A DNA stretch of 64,000 bases from Phycisphaera sp. (GCA_016124975.1 WGMP01000023.1:1-64000); one strand, 5' to 3'; positions 8,409 to 17,363 are shown, counted from the first letter of the stretch. Translations and numbers: made by a program. The notes: generated from the letters alone by a model not told the origin.

Positions 8409-9110
8409 TCAGCGGCGGCGACGCGCGGCGAGACCCGCGACGCCGAGGAGCGCAAGCGCGCCAGGGGTCGGGATCGAGCTGACCACGACATTGTCGATGC
8501 GGTTCGAGCCCGTGGCCGCGCCCGCGACGAGCGAGCGGAAGCGGAAGATGACGAGCGACTGGTCATTCGCGCCCGCGACGGCGACGGTCGTCGTGTAGAG
8601 CGGGTTGTAGGTCGTGGTCGACCAGGTGCCGGGGGCGCCTCCGCCGCCAGACTGCAGCACGGTGTACTCCGTGACCAAGTTGAAGGTGGTGCCGCCATCG
8701 GTGCTCATGACGAGCTCGAAGGCCGCGGGGCCCGTCGACGAGCGGGCCTGGTCCCACGAGATCTGGATGTCGGAGTAGCCGAGCGTCGAGAGACGCGCCT
8801 CGTAGTAGTCGCCGATGCCCCAGTTGTTGCTCGAGAAGGCGAACTGGGAGCCGTTTCCGGCGGGCGAGGTGTAGGTCGCGGCAGGATTCGTGTGGAAGCT
8901 GCTCAGCTCGCTTCCAGCGGTCTGGACGCCCTGGTCGGCGGCGCCGACGGAGTAGGTCTGGCCAGTGGGCACATTGCCCGTTCCCGTGGGGAACGCGGTG
9001 GTGATGGACCAGCCCGCGATGATCGTGGCGGAGGCGGACGAGGTCAGCGCGGCGCCTGCGACGAGGGCTGCGACGGAGAGGCTGCGGACGGACAGATTCC
9101 TGAGGGACAT
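8409..9110 (-). CDS. PEP-CTERM-type exported protein
   Basis: A 233-residue exported protein with a signal peptide (residues 1-28, SVAALVAGAALTSSASA), a serine/threonine/glycine-rich beta domain, and a C-terminal sorting tail: IPTPGALALLGVAGLAARRR, that is a short Pro-rich motif, a transmembrane helix and an arginine cluster. Such tails are recognised by exosortase-type machinery and lead to removal of the tail at the outer surface. The tail form with PTPGA is typical of Phycisphaerae. The central domain, with paired Trp and Asn/Gly turns, resembles a carbohydrate- or lectin-like jelly roll, but no family was recognised. GGAG lies seven bases before the ATG. No exosortase gene is in the window. 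Confidence 0.8.
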   Translation of the reverse strand: MSLRNLSVRSLSVAALVAGAALTSSASATIIAGWSITTAFPTGTGNVPTGQTYSVGAADQGVQTAGSELSSFHTNPAATYTSPAGNGSQFAFSSNNWGIGDYYEARLSTLGYSDIQISWDQARSSTGPAAFELVMSTDGGTTFNLVTEYTVLQSGGGGAPGTWSTTTYNPLYTTTVAVAGANDQSLVIFRFRSLVAGAATGSNRIDNVVVSSIPTPGALALLGVAGLAARRRR

Positions 9111-9480
9111 TCTCTACTCCGAGGGTTGTGCGAGCCAGACGCGAGGGGGCGCGGCTCCGGGGGGAACAGGACGGAGGGCGAAGCCGCTCCGCGGAACAAT
9201 GGACACTCTCGCCCGCATGGGCGCGCCGACTTCGAGGTGCCGAAGGGAACCCGAGAGACCCGGCAACGCACCCGCAGGATGCAGCGCATGGCATAACGCC
9301 AACGCCGTCCCTGCGTGCGGCCCTTGTTCGCTCCCGAGACCGAAATCTAGCCGAAGGTCGGGGTCGAGGTCGCGATGGCGCGGCGGTTCGGGCAAAAAGG
9401 CCGTCTTCGGTCGCCGATTTCGAGCGCGCACCCCCTCTCGCTGCGAAAGCGCACCCGAGAACTTGCCAATGCCGCGCGCC
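9111..9480. other. Intergenic region between divergent genes
   Basis: No gene, repeat or convincing terminator was seen in this 370-base stretch between a minus-strand PEP-CTERM gene and a plus-strand membrane-protein gene. It must carry both promoters, but no clear -35/-10 pair stands out. Confidence 0.4.
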
Positions 9481-10116
9481 ATGTCGGTCCCGCGCTACAT
9501 CTACACCGACCCGAGGGGGCTGCGCACGGGCCCTTTCAGCGAGCAGGAACTGGTGCGCCTCGCGGAGATCGGGGGGCTCGAGTTCTCGGGCTTCGTCGAG
9601 CTCGAGGGTCTGGCCGAGGTCGGGGGCATCCCGACGCGTTGGCGCGTGTCTGAGGTTCCGTGGCTTCGCAACGAACTGCTGCGCGCGAACAGGCGCACGC
9701 CGCGCGCGGTGCCTTCCCCAACGACTGAGGTTCACGCGGCCGCGATGCGAGCATCCGCTTCGGCTCCCACGGCTGAGCGACGCATGAGGCCCACGCCAAC
9801 CGCCCCCGATTCCGCGATGCCTCCGATGACCACCGCTCCAACTCCCCCCGCGATCTCGCGCGGACTGTTCGTCCTGCTCGCGCTGCTCCCCGCGTTCGTG
9901 GGGATCTTCGGCATCCACAACCTCGTCGCAGGCTATGTCGCGCGGGGCACGGTGCAGCTCGTGCTCTCGTTCTTGACGCTCGGAAGCATCTTCGGAACGA
10001 CCGTGCTGCCCCTGTGCTGCTGCATCGGGATTCCGCTCTGGCCCGTCCTCTTCGTGTGGACGCTGATCGAGGTGATCGTGGTCGTGCGCGATGCACGCGG
10101 CGTGGCCTTCGCGTAG
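9481..10116 (+). CDS. GYF-like and TM2-domain membrane protein
   Basis: A 211-residue protein. Residues 1-65 resemble a bacterial GYF_2 domain (YIYTDPRGLRTGPFSEQELV, then RWRVSEVPWLRNEL), a module thought to bind peptides. Residues 70-125 are a Pro/Thr/Ala linker. Residues 126-211 carry two or three membrane helices: a first one with FVGIFGIHNLVAGYV and a run of cysteines LPLCCCIGIPLWPVLFVW in the second, matching the TM2 domain pattern. The function is unknown. ATG 9481 is used; an in-frame ATG four codons upstream (9469) is also possible. Upstream and downstream genes are unrelated. Its 3' end faces flgK with 29 bases between the stops. Confidence 0.7.
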   Translation: MSVPRYIYTDPRGLRTGPFSEQELVRLAEIGGLEFSGFVELEGLAEVGGIPTRWRVSEVPWLRNELLRANRRTPRAVPSPTTEVHAAAMRASASAPTAERRMRPTPTAPDSAMPPMTTAPTPPAISRGLFVLLALLPAFVGIFGIHNLVAGYVARGTVQLVLSFLTLGSIFGTTVLPLCCCIGIPLWPVLFVWTLIEVIVVVRDARGVAFA

Positions 10117-10145
10117 GCCAGAGCTTGCGGAGGCGAGGCGCCTCG

Positions 10146-11837
10146 TCAGATCGCCAGCAGCGCGCGCATGGTCTCGTCGATGGTCGAGATGAAGCGCGCC
10201 GCGGCCTGGAACTGCCGCTGGTAGGAGAGCAGGTTGATCGACTCCTCGTCGATCGAGACGCCGCTGATCGACTCGATCTGCGCGTCGAGGCTCTGCCGCA
10301 CGAGCGTGGTGCTCTCTGCGCGGCTGTTCGCGGCCTCCGTTCGCACGCCGAGTTCGCTTGTGACGGCCGACCAGTAGGCGCGCAGGCTGCGTCCGCCGAG
10401 TTCGTCGACCGACGCGGTCTCGAGCGCTGCGATCTCGAGCGCGCCCTTGTTCGAACCTGCGACATGGTCGCGGCCCACCGCGAGCAGGCGCGGATCGGCG
10501 GCGATCGCCTCGTTCACGGCGATCGACGCGGCGTCGGCCCCGCCGAAGAGGCTGTTGATGCCAAGCGTGGCCAGCGCGCCCGAGGAGTCGTTTGCGAACG
10601 ACAGCTCGTATCCGCTGTTCGCGTCGAGTCGAAGCGCGCCGCTTGCGGTGACCGCCGCGGAACCCGTTCCGGCGGGCATCGCCGCGTTGATGGCGGCGGC
10701 GAGCTGGTTCAGGGTCATCGTGTTCGGATCGACCTCGATCAGCACCGTGGTGCGGAGCCCCGTGGCGAGGCTGGTGACCCCGAGCTCGAAGGAGCCGTTT
10801 CGGATCGGGAAATCGAGCCCTGCATTCGCGAGCGTGGCCGTGGGATCGACGACCTTGTTGAGCCCCGTCACCGTGGTGAGGCCGCGCGATCCCTGGCCCT
10901 GCGAGTGGATGCGGTTGACCTGGTAGATCAGCTGCGAGGCGAGGTTGTCGAGGTCTGCGATCGCGGGCTCGACGGTCTGGTCGCGCTGGCGGAGGAGCGC
11001 GCCGATCTGGCCGTCCTGCGCGGAGAGGAGCGAGCCATCCGCGTTCACGCGCACGGAGACCTCGATCGAGCCATCGACGGACAGCGTCTCCATCCGCAGG
11101 CCACGCGACTCCGCGCCGAAGACGACGGGCACCGAGTTCACGAGGAGGTCGACCGCGCCCGTCGGCTGCTCGACCACGCTCACGGGGACATACTGCGAGA
11201 TCTCCGCGATGATCGTGTCGCGGCGGTCGCGGAGGTCGTTCGCGACGCCCGCGGTGCCGCCCTGCTCGGCGACCGAGATCTGGCCGTTGATCTCGGCGAC
11301 CTGCGAGAGGAGCGAGTCGACCGCGCGCACCGCGGTCTGCAGCGAGCGGTCGATCTCGGAGCGGATGGCGACATGGTCGTTGCGCAGCGCGCGGATCGAG
11401 TTCGCGAGGCCGCTCGACTGCTGCACGACCACAGAGCGGAGCGCCTCGTCGGCGGGATTGTTCGCAAGCTCGCTGAAGCTCGAGAAGAAGGCCCCGAGAC
11501 GGTCGGAGAGGTTGCCCTCGCCGAGCGCGTTGCGCACGCTCTCGACCGAGTTCAGGAAGCGCTGGTCGATGAGCGCGGCGTTCTCCTCGCTGACCGCCGC
11601 GCGCGCCCGGCCCTGGAGCGCGACATCGACCGTGCGCATGATGCGCTCGAGCTGGACGCCCGTCCCGACGAAGTTCCCGCGGCCGATCGCCTGCACGAGC
11701 GAGGGCGACATGCGCGCGACCTGGCGGTTGTAGCCAGGCGTCGACGCATTCGCCATGTTGTTGCCCGCCACCTGCATGGCGGCCTGGCTTGTCATGATGG
11801 CGGAGCGGCCGATCTGGAGTGCGCCGTTGAAGCTCAT
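10146..11837 (-). CDS. flgK: Flagellar hook-associated protein 1 FlgK
   Basis: A 563-residue FlgK, the first zone of the hook-filament junction. The N-terminus (MSFNGALQIGRSAIMTSQ, then VAGNNMANASTPGYNRQVAR) has the signature of rod/hook/HAP proteins, and the C-terminus (GVSIDEESINLLSYQRQF, then ISTIDETMRALLAI) has the second one. The central region has the AALIDQRF and LRDRRDTIIAEISQYV stretches of FlgK. A GAGG site stands nine bases before the ATG. It is the last gene of the minus-strand group flgI, flgJ-like, flgN, flgK; FlgN, its export chaperone, is encoded 30 bases upstream. Confidence 0.95.
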   Translation of the reverse strand: MSFNGALQIGRSAIMTSQAAMQVAGNNMANASTPGYNRQVARMSPSLVQAIGRGNFVGTGVQLERIMRTVDVALQGRARAAVSEENAALIDQRFLNSVESVRNALGEGNLSDRLGAFFSSFSELANNPADEALRSVVVQQSSGLANSIRALRNDHVAIRSEIDRSLQTAVRAVDSLLSQVAEINGQISVAEQGGTAGVANDLRDRRDTIIAEISQYVPVSVVEQPTGAVDLLVNSVPVVFGAESRGLRMETLSVDGSIEVSVRVNADGSLLSAQDGQIGALLRQRDQTVEPAIADLDNLASQLIYQVNRIHSQGQGSRGLTTVTGLNKVVDPTATLANAGLDFPIRNGSFELGVTSLATGLRTTVLIEVDPNTMTLNQLAAAINAAMPAGTGSAAVTASGALRLDANSGYELSFANDSSGALATLGINSLFGGADAASIAVNEAIAADPRLLAVGRDHVAGSNKGALEIAALETASVDELGGRSLRAYWSAVTSELGVRTEAANSRAESTTLVRQSLDAQIESISGVSIDEESINLLSYQRQFQAAARFISTIDETMRALLAI

Positions 11838-11867
11838 GGAGACCTCGTGCCCGTCGGGGCGTGCGAA

Positions 11868-12413
11868 CTAGCTGCGGATGTCGAGGCTGGAGATGACATT
11901 GGCCCCCACCGCGATCTGTCCGCCGCGGGAGTAGATGTTGGCGTGTGCGAGCGCGGAGTGGACCGTCTGCGCGATGCCTGCGAGATGCGCCGAGAGCCGC
12001 TCCGCAGCCTGCGCGAGCACAGAGCTTTCGCGGCGCACCGTGAGGATGAGCTCGCGCAGCTCGCTGCGGAGGACAAGGAGCCTGCCTCCCGCGGGACCGA
12101 GGCGCTCCGCGATCTCGCCGACCGATGCGTTCGCGGCGAGGCCGAGCATCGAGGCGAGCGCGCGCGCCTCGGCGACGCGCTTCGCGTCGAGTTCCTGCAG
12201 TTCCGCCACCACGCGGCGTTCCGCGTCATCGAGCTGCGAGAAGCGCGCGAGGTCGGCCGAGCGCAGCGCCGCGCGGCGCGCACGCACGAGCTCGAGGAGC
12301 CGCGCGTAGCGCGCGGCGCTCTCCTCGAGGACGACGCGCAGCCGCTCCGCGGAACGGCGCGGGTCTGCGGGCTGCTGCGGTCGGGGCTGGGCGCGTGGGT
12401 CGGGGCGCGTCAT
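11868..12413 (-). CDS. flgN: FlgN-like flagellar export chaperone
   Basis: A 181-residue, almost entirely helical protein of the FlgN type: LVRARRAALRSADLARFSQL near residue 42, a long Arg/Glu coiled-coil middle, and a C-terminal segment with Asn and Ile (ALAHANIYSRGGQI). FlgN holds FlgK and FlgL before export, and its position just before flgK fits. The first 25 residues are Pro/Arg-rich and probably disordered. The family is weakly conserved, so the call rests partly on context. The start shown has no good ribosome site; a start within the next 20 codons cannot be excluded. Confidence 0.75.
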   Translation of the reverse strand: MTRPDPRAQPRPQQPADPRRSAERLRVVLEESAARYARLLELVRARRAALRSADLARFSQLDDAERRVVAELQELDAKRVAEARALASMLGLAANASVGEIAERLGPAGGRLLVLRSELRELILTVRRESSVLAQAAERLSAHLAGIAQTVHSALAHANIYSRGGQIAVGANVISSLDIRS

Positions 12414-12461
12414 GGGGAGATCTCAGGGGGCCTGGTCGGTTGCGCTCTGGGTGTGGAGAGG

Positions 12462-12887
12462 TCAGGTGCCGCGCGTCGGCGCTGCGGTCCTGGCGGATGG
12501 AGTGAAGGTGTCGCCGTCGCGGCCGATCGCGCGCTCGAACTGGTCGGCAACGACCTCGACGATGCCGAAGCCCGACTTCGCGACCACGGCGTCCGAAAGC
12601 GCAGCATCGAGAAGCGGGCGGAAGCGCTTCTCGGCGACGCCCGGCTTGAAGGCCTCGCTTGCGAGGCTGCCCTCGCGCAGCTGCGCGAAGATGGGCTTGA
12701 TGAACGCCTCGGAGACGAGCGTGCGCGCCGCCTCGAGGGCAAGGCCGCGCGTGTCGCCCTCTCGGGCGCGTGCGGCGAGCCTGTCGTCGGGGCGGAGAAA
12801 GCCGCGCGACGAGGCGATGTCGGTTGACGGCGTGTGCGCCGCCTGCGGAAACCTCGGTGCGAAAGACGCGGAGGAGAGCGCGTTCAT
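12462..12887 (-). CDS. flgJ: Rod-binding protein, FlgJ N-terminal domain only
   Basis: A 141-residue protein with the FlgJ rod-capping domain: the stretch EAARTLVSEAFIKPIFAQLR, then the end of the domain around AKSGFGIVEVVADQFERAIG. It has no C-terminal muramidase domain, so peptidoglycan must be opened by another enzyme, as in many non-enteric bacteria. Its ATG overlaps the flgI stop in an ATGA junction, so its translation is probably coupled to flgI. The family match is shorter than usual, so a divergent member is possible. Confidence 0.7.
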   Translation of the reverse strand: MNALSSASFAPRFPQAAHTPSTDIASSRGFLRPDDRLAARAREGDTRGLALEAARTLVSEAFIKPIFAQLREGSLASEAFKPGVAEKRFRPLLDAALSDAVVAKSGFGIVEVVADQFERAIGRDGDTFTPSARTAAPTRGT

Positions 12888-14083
12888 GACTTGATGATCT
12901 CCGCCTTCAGCGCGCCCTGGCGCGAGAGGCTCTCGATGACGGCGACCTGAGTCTCGAACGGCACATCGAGCTCGTTGAAGGCGTCGATGAGGGCGCGCAG
13001 GCGCATGCTCGGGTTCTCTGGGTCGCCCGTGCTCACGCCCGCCCACGACGAGTCTTCCGTGACGGGCGTCTGCGGCGTCGGCTCGATCGGCGGCGTGATG
13101 GTCGTGATGCGGAGGTTCGCCGTGGTGACGGCGGACGGGCGGAACTCGACGCGGTCGTCGACGGTGATGACCTTGTTCGCGGTGTCGATCACGATGCGCG
13201 CGGGCGTACGGATCAGGTCGCCCGGGATCGAGAAGGTCATGAGGCGCGCGACGAAGGAGTTCGGGTCGGCCCGCGACTCGAAGGGGATGCGCACGCGGAT
13301 CGTCTGCGCGTCCTCGACCTTCGCGGCGTCGGAGTAGCCCGAGAGCGAGAGCTCGTCGTTGATGAGGTCGGCGATGCTGGCCGCGGTCGGGTAGCCCGCG
13401 TACTGGGGGTGGAGGACGAGCGAGACCGAGTTGTCCTCGTAGGGGTTCATCACGACATCGCGCACCATGCGTGCGCCGCCGCGGACGATGCCCGTGGTGG
13501 CCGAATCGGGGTCGATCTCGACGCTGCCCTCGGCGACCGCGTACGGCACCCAGTCGGCGCGGTCGACGGGCATCACAGGACTCTTGAGGAAGCTCGTCAG
13601 CAGGACGCCGCCCTTCAGGCTGGACGCTGTCCCGATGCAGCCGACCGTGACATCGAGGCGGTCGTCCGCGCGGGCGCCGTGGCGGGGAATCTCGACCGTG
13701 ACGATGACGAGCGCGATCGAGCGCATCTTGGCAAGGCTCTCGTAGTTCGCCTGGATGTTGCCGAGGTTCGCGAGGAGCTGGCTGAAGGGCTGGCCCGTGA
13801 CGGGCGAGTCCTTCAGGCTGTCGCCCGTCTTGTTGAGGCCGTAGACGAGACCGATTCCGACGAATCGGTCGCCCTCGAGGCCGCGGAGGCGCGCATACTC
13901 CTGCAGCTCGCCCGCGTGGGCGCGGGGTGCGCTGAGAAGCGCGAGCAGGGTCACGAGCAGCGCGAAGAGGACACCCGCGAGAACGGGACGGGCAAAAAGC
14001 GCGCGACCACGGGGAGTCTCCACCCCCTGGATCGTGCGGGAATCGGCAATGCCTGCGGCTTTCGTGCGGGAGACGCGTGTCAT
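12884..14083 (-). CDS. flgI: Flagellar P-ring protein FlgI
   Basis: A 399-residue FlgI, which forms the periplasmic P-ring bushing around the rod in the peptidoglycan. Family landmarks are FVGIGLVYGLNKTGDSLKDS, NIQANYESLAKMRSIALVIV, the GCIGTASSLKGGVLLTSFLK block and the C-terminal LRALIDAFNELDVPFETQ. A signal peptide lies at residues 33-56 (LFALLVTLLALLSAPRAHA) behind an unusually long 32-residue N-terminal extension. An AGGAGGT site precedes the ATG. It is the first gene of the group ending with flgK. The L-ring partner FlgH is not in the window. A P-ring indicates a diderm envelope. Confidence 0.95.
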   Translation of the reverse strand: MTRVSRTKAAGIADSRTIQGVETPRGRALFARPVLAGVLFALLVTLLALLSAPRAHAGELQEYARLRGLEGDRFVGIGLVYGLNKTGDSLKDSPVTGQPFSQLLANLGNIQANYESLAKMRSIALVIVTVEIPRHGARADDRLDVTVGCIGTASSLKGGVLLTSFLKSPVMPVDRADWVPYAVAEGSVEIDPDSATTGIVRGGARMVRDVVMNPYEDNSVSLVLHPQYAGYPTAASIADLINDELSLSGYSDAAKVEDAQTIRVRIPFESRADPNSFVARLMTFSIPGDLIRTPARIVIDTANKVITVDDRVEFRPSAVTTANLRITTITPPIEPTPQTPVTEDSSWAGVSTGDPENPSMRLRALIDAFNELDVPFETQVAVIESLSRQGALKAEIIKS

Positions 14084-14116
14084 GTCGGTGGACCTCCTGT
14101 CCGTCGGCGACGGAGG

Positions 14117-14131
14117 GCAAGCGCCGTTCCT
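14117..14131 (-). promoter_or_regulatory. Possible sigma-54 promoter of the flgI group
   Basis: On the minus strand the sequence reads AGGAAC, five bases, TTGC, compared with the sigma-54 consensus TGGCAC-N5-TTGC. The GG and GC are at the exact spacing, and the element ends 33 bases before the flgI ATG. Two positions of the -24 half differ, so this is a candidate only. Confidence 0.4.
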
Positions 14132-14180
14132 GCACGCCCCTCCCGAGGAGCGTTCCCGCAGCGACGGCGGCGGAGCGGCC

Positions 14181-14186
14181 GATACT
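14181..14186 (+). promoter_or_regulatory. -10 element seven bases before ATG
   Basis: GATACT followed by GGGGGCG and the ATG at 14194 of the glycosyltransferase gene; no Shine-Dalgarno is present. A second in-frame ATG follows two codons later. Confidence 0.4.
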
Positions 14187-14193
14187 GGGGGCG

Positions 14194-16467
14194 ATGCCCA
14201 TGCTCCTGAGACGGGTCGCCCTTCCCGCCGCCATCTTTCTGGTCACGCTGGCGATCGTGACCTCGTGGACGATTCCCGGCGACGCGGGTCGGTTCGCGCC
14301 TGCGCTGGCGTCGCTTGGCCAGAACGGCGGGATCGCGCTTCTCTGGTGGGTGGGCGCCGCCGGGCTCGGGCTTTGGATCGACCGCCGATGGTTGCGCGCG
14401 GGGGGCGAGGCGGGCGATGGGCTTGGCGAGGCGCGCGAGCGATGGTGGCGCGTCGCGGCGGCGCTCCCGATGGGTGCGGCGGCGCTCCTGTCAATCACGC
14501 ATGCGCTTGGCTCGCTCGGCCTTCTCACGGCGGCGGGAGGTGTCCTCAACTGGCTGCCGATTGCCGTCGGGCTCTATCTCCTCGTGCGGATTCTCCGCGA
14601 CGACTTCGGCGCGGGGCCTGTCGACCGCGCGGCGGAGGCGAGCGTGTGGACCGACACGGTCGCACCCGCGCTGGCGGCTGCGCTCGCGGCGCTCTACGCC
14701 GCCGCTGCGGCAAGCGCGCCAGAGTGGCTCTGGTCGAGCGAGTTCGGCGGCTACGACGCGGTCAGCTACCACCTTGAGCTTCCCAAGGAGTGGATCACGG
14801 CGGGCGGAGCCATCGGCCCCGTGGAGGGAAATGTCTACTCCGCGCTTCCGTCGTTCGTCGAGGCGACCTTCATGCAGCTCATCCTGATGCGCGGGAGCAT
14901 CGTCGAGGGCGCGCTCGTGTGCCAGTACTGGGCGATGGGCGCTGCGCTGGCGACCGCGGCGGCCACCGCGCAACTCGCGGCGCGCGTGGCGGGCGACGCA
15001 GCGCGACCGATCGCGGGTCTTGTGCTTCTGTCGCTGCCGTGGGCGCTTGTCACGGGATCGCTTGCCTACAACGACCTCGCGCCGTGCCTCTTCCTGGCGG
15101 GCGCCTGGCTCGTGATCGAGCGCGGCGCGGGCGGCCATGACGCGGTGGATGCGCCGAGCCGCGCATCACGGCCGCTCGACATGCGGCACGCCGCGGCGCT
15201 CGCGCTCCTCGCAGCGGCCGCGGTCGGGGCCAAGCCGACGGCCTTTCTCTTCGTGGCGCTGCCGCTCCTCGCGATCGTCATCCTGCGACGGGGCGCGCGC
15301 GTGCTGCGGCTGGCGCCGCTTGTGGTCGCCGTGGCGCTCGCTGTGCTCTCGCCGTGGCTCGTCCGAAACTTGGTGGCGTACGGAAACCCGCTCTTTCCCT
15401 TCGCACATGGAGTCTTTGGGAACGGACCTTGGACCACCGAGCAGTTCACCGTCTTCGCTGCGGGGCACGGGCCCGACCGCGCGCTCGCCGACCGCCCTGC
15501 CCTGCTCTGGTCGCAATGGCTCGCGCATGGCCTCGGCGCCCCTCCCGCACAGGGCGAACCGTGGTTTCCGCAATGGGGAATCCTGCCGATCGCAGGTCTC
15601 CTCGGACTTCTGCTCGAACTTGCGTCGGACGCGCGTCGGCGCGGGGTGGCTGCCGCGGCGCTCGCTGCGATCGCGATCGCGCTTCTCGGCTGGATGCTCG
15701 CCACGCACCTCAAGAGCCGCTTCCTGCTTCCGACCGCGGTGCCGCTTGCGCTCGGCGCTGCGTTCCTCGCGCAGCGCGCCGCGCGCGCCACGCAGCCTGT
15801 GGTCGCGCCACTTGTCGCGGCGCTCTTCATTCCGCTCCCCTTCCTCGTCTACTGGCGCGAGCCTGCGCGCGTGTTCCCGTCGCAGCCGGACACGCCGCTC
15901 GCGGCGCCCGCAGCGTTCATCGGAGGCGCAGGCTTCAGGACGGGCGAGGTCGCGGCGCGTGATCTGGCGATGGCCTCGACGAACGACGAGCGCGCGGCGA
16001 TCCTCGCGCAGGCGCCGACCGCATACTTCATCAACTTCGCGCTGTCGAAGGAGGCGCGCATCCTCGCGGTCGGTCACGCCACGCCGTTCTACTTCGCGCG
16101 GCCCGTCGCATGGAACACGGTGTGGGACAGAGGCGCGCTCGACCGCGTCGCCGACGAGGCACCCGGCACGCCCGAAGCGTGGGGGCCGCGGCTTGCGGCG
16201 CTCGGGTTCACGCATGTCCTCATCAACCCGACCATGCTCGCGCGTTGGCAGGCGAGCGGCTGGCTGAACCCACAGCTCGCGCCCGAGCGGTGGATCGGAG
16301 TGTTCGTGCGGGCAAACCGGGCGATCGCGACGGCGGACGGGTCGATCATCGTCGAGATCGCGCCCGCGCCCGCGCCCGCCTCTAGCGCCGCGGCGCCTCG
16401 GGAGGCCGCGCCGTCGTCGGCGGAGACGGAGGCTCCGCAGGAAGCTGCACCGCGCCCGACTTCGTGA
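14194..16467 (+). CDS. Multi-pass membrane glycosyltransferase (GT-C type)
   Basis: A 757-residue integral membrane protein with about 12-13 predicted helices. After two helices and a short cytoplasmic stretch, the loop at residues 180-200 reads EFGGYDAVSYHLELPKEW, the acidic Asp plus YH motif of the first outer loop in polyprenol-phosphate-dependent GT-C enzymes (ArnT/PMT-like). The C-terminal 180 residues are soluble and end in a Pro/Ala/Glu tail. Such enzymes transfer sugars from lipid carriers at the outer face of the inner membrane. The acceptor is unknown. The last 86 bases overlap the 3' end of the convergent gene. Confidence 0.7.
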   Translation: MPMLLRRVALPAAIFLVTLAIVTSWTIPGDAGRFAPALASLGQNGGIALLWWVGAAGLGLWIDRRWLRAGGEAGDGLGEARERWWRVAAALPMGAAALLSITHALGSLGLLTAAGGVLNWLPIAVGLYLLVRILRDDFGAGPVDRAAEASVWTDTVAPALAAALAALYAAAAASAPEWLWSSEFGGYDAVSYHLELPKEWITAGGAIGPVEGNVYSALPSFVEATFMQLILMRGSIVEGALVCQYWAMGAALATAAATAQLAARVAGDAARPIAGLVLLSLPWALVTGSLAYNDLAPCLFLAGAWLVIERGAGGHDAVDAPSRASRPLDMRHAAALALLAAAAVGAKPTAFLFVALPLLAIVILRRGARVLRLAPLVVAVALAVLSPWLVRNLVAYGNPLFPFAHGVFGNGPWTTEQFTVFAAGHGPDRALADRPALLWSQWLAHGLGAPPAQGEPWFPQWGILPIAGLLGLLLELASDARRRGVAAAALAAIAIALLGWMLATHLKSRFLLPTAVPLALGAAFLAQRAARATQPVVAPLVAALFIPLPFLVYWREPARVFPSQPDTPLAAPAAFIGGAGFRTGEVAARDLAMASTNDERAAILAQAPTAYFINFALSKEARILAVGHATPFYFARPVAWNTVWDRGALDRVADEAPGTPEAWGPRLAALGFTHVLINPTMLARWQASGWLNPQLAPERWIGVFVRANRAIATADGSIIVEIAPAPAPASSAAAPREAAPSSAETEAPQEAAPRPTS

Positions 16468-17356
16468 CTGGCTCGGCTCGCTCGAATTCGGCGCGCACCT
16501 CGGCGATCGCCTTCGCGCGAGCCTCCGCGAGCTCGCTCGATCGCGCATCGCGCAAAATGACATAGGCGCCGCCGAGAATGAGCGCGCTTGCGGAGACGAG
16601 GATCGTCGCCACGAGAAGCATGCGGTTGAGCCGCGTGAGATCGCGCACGCGCTCGGAGAGCCCTCGGTCGATCGCAGGCGAAGTCACGCGCTCGGTGCGC
16701 ACAGGGTCGGCGACGCTTGGAGCGACGGGCGCGGACGGCGCCGAGGAAACGGCGGCCACCTGGGCCGGCGCGGGAGCGGGCGGGTCCACCGCGACGGGCG
16801 CGGGCGGCTGAACGCGCACGACCGAACGCTCGGGCGGCGGCAGCGGCGTGACGCGCACGAAGAACATGTCGCCCTCTGGTGCGAACGCTGTCTTCACGAG
16901 CGCGAGCGGATCAACGGGCTGCGACTGCGGCGGAACGACCGTCTCGATCGGCCCGATGCCGAAGTGGCTGCGGTCGGTCGCGTCGTGCGGCGCCGCGCCG
17001 CAGGCGCCGCAGACGGGCGACTCGATCGTCACGGGGCCTTGGCAGGCGTGGCATCGTCCGAAGAGATGCGCCAGCCCCGCCGCGCGGCGCGCAACCGTCC
17101 AGAACTGCCGCGTCGACGGCCCGCGCACGACCGTGTCGCGCCCGACCTCGCCCGCGCGGACGAGGGCGAGCAGCGTGGCGTAGGAGCAGCCCACGAAGTG
17201 CGGACGCGCGGCGTTGCGCACGAACCACGGGCCCATGTCGTTCTGGGTGGCCTGGAGGCTCCATGCGTCGAACCGGCCGCGGCACTCCCCGCACGCGGGC
17301 GCGAGGGGCTGCGTGTGGCCGCAGTATGGGCAGAGGATCGCGGCTGGCTCGCTCAT
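16382..17356 (-). CDS. Zinc-ribbon, GYF-like, single-pass membrane protein
   Basis: A 324-residue protein. Residues 9-25 form a zinc ribbon (CPYCGH, then CGEC), residues 38-100 resemble a GYF_2 domain (WFVRNAARPHFVGCSYATL, then TVVRGPSTRQFWTVARRAAG), and residues 107-125 contain a second ribbon (CHAC, then CGAC). After a long Pro/Ala/Val linker comes one membrane helix near residue 255 (MLLVATILVSASALILGGAY), and a helical, then Pro-rich tail. The gene lies alone on its strand. Its last 86 bases overlap the glycosyltransferase gene antiparallel. It shares the GYF-plus-membrane layout with the gene at 9481. The role is unknown. Confidence 0.6.
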   Translation of the reverse strand: MSEPAAILCPYCGHTQPLAPACGECRGRFDAWSLQATQNDMGPWFVRNAARPHFVGCSYATLLALVRAGEVGRDTVVRGPSTRQFWTVARRAAGLAHLFGRCHACQGPVTIESPVCGACGAAPHDATDRSHFGIGPIETVVPPQSQPVDPLALVKTAFAPEGDMFFVRVTPLPPPERSVVRVQPPAPVAVDPPAPAPAQVAAVSSAPSAPVAPSVADPVRTERVTSPAIDRGLSERVRDLTRLNRMLLVATILVSASALILGGAYVILRDARSSELAEARAKAIAEVRAEFERAEPVTKSGAVQLPAEPPSPPTTARPPEAPRR

Positions 17357-17363
17357 CGGAGGG

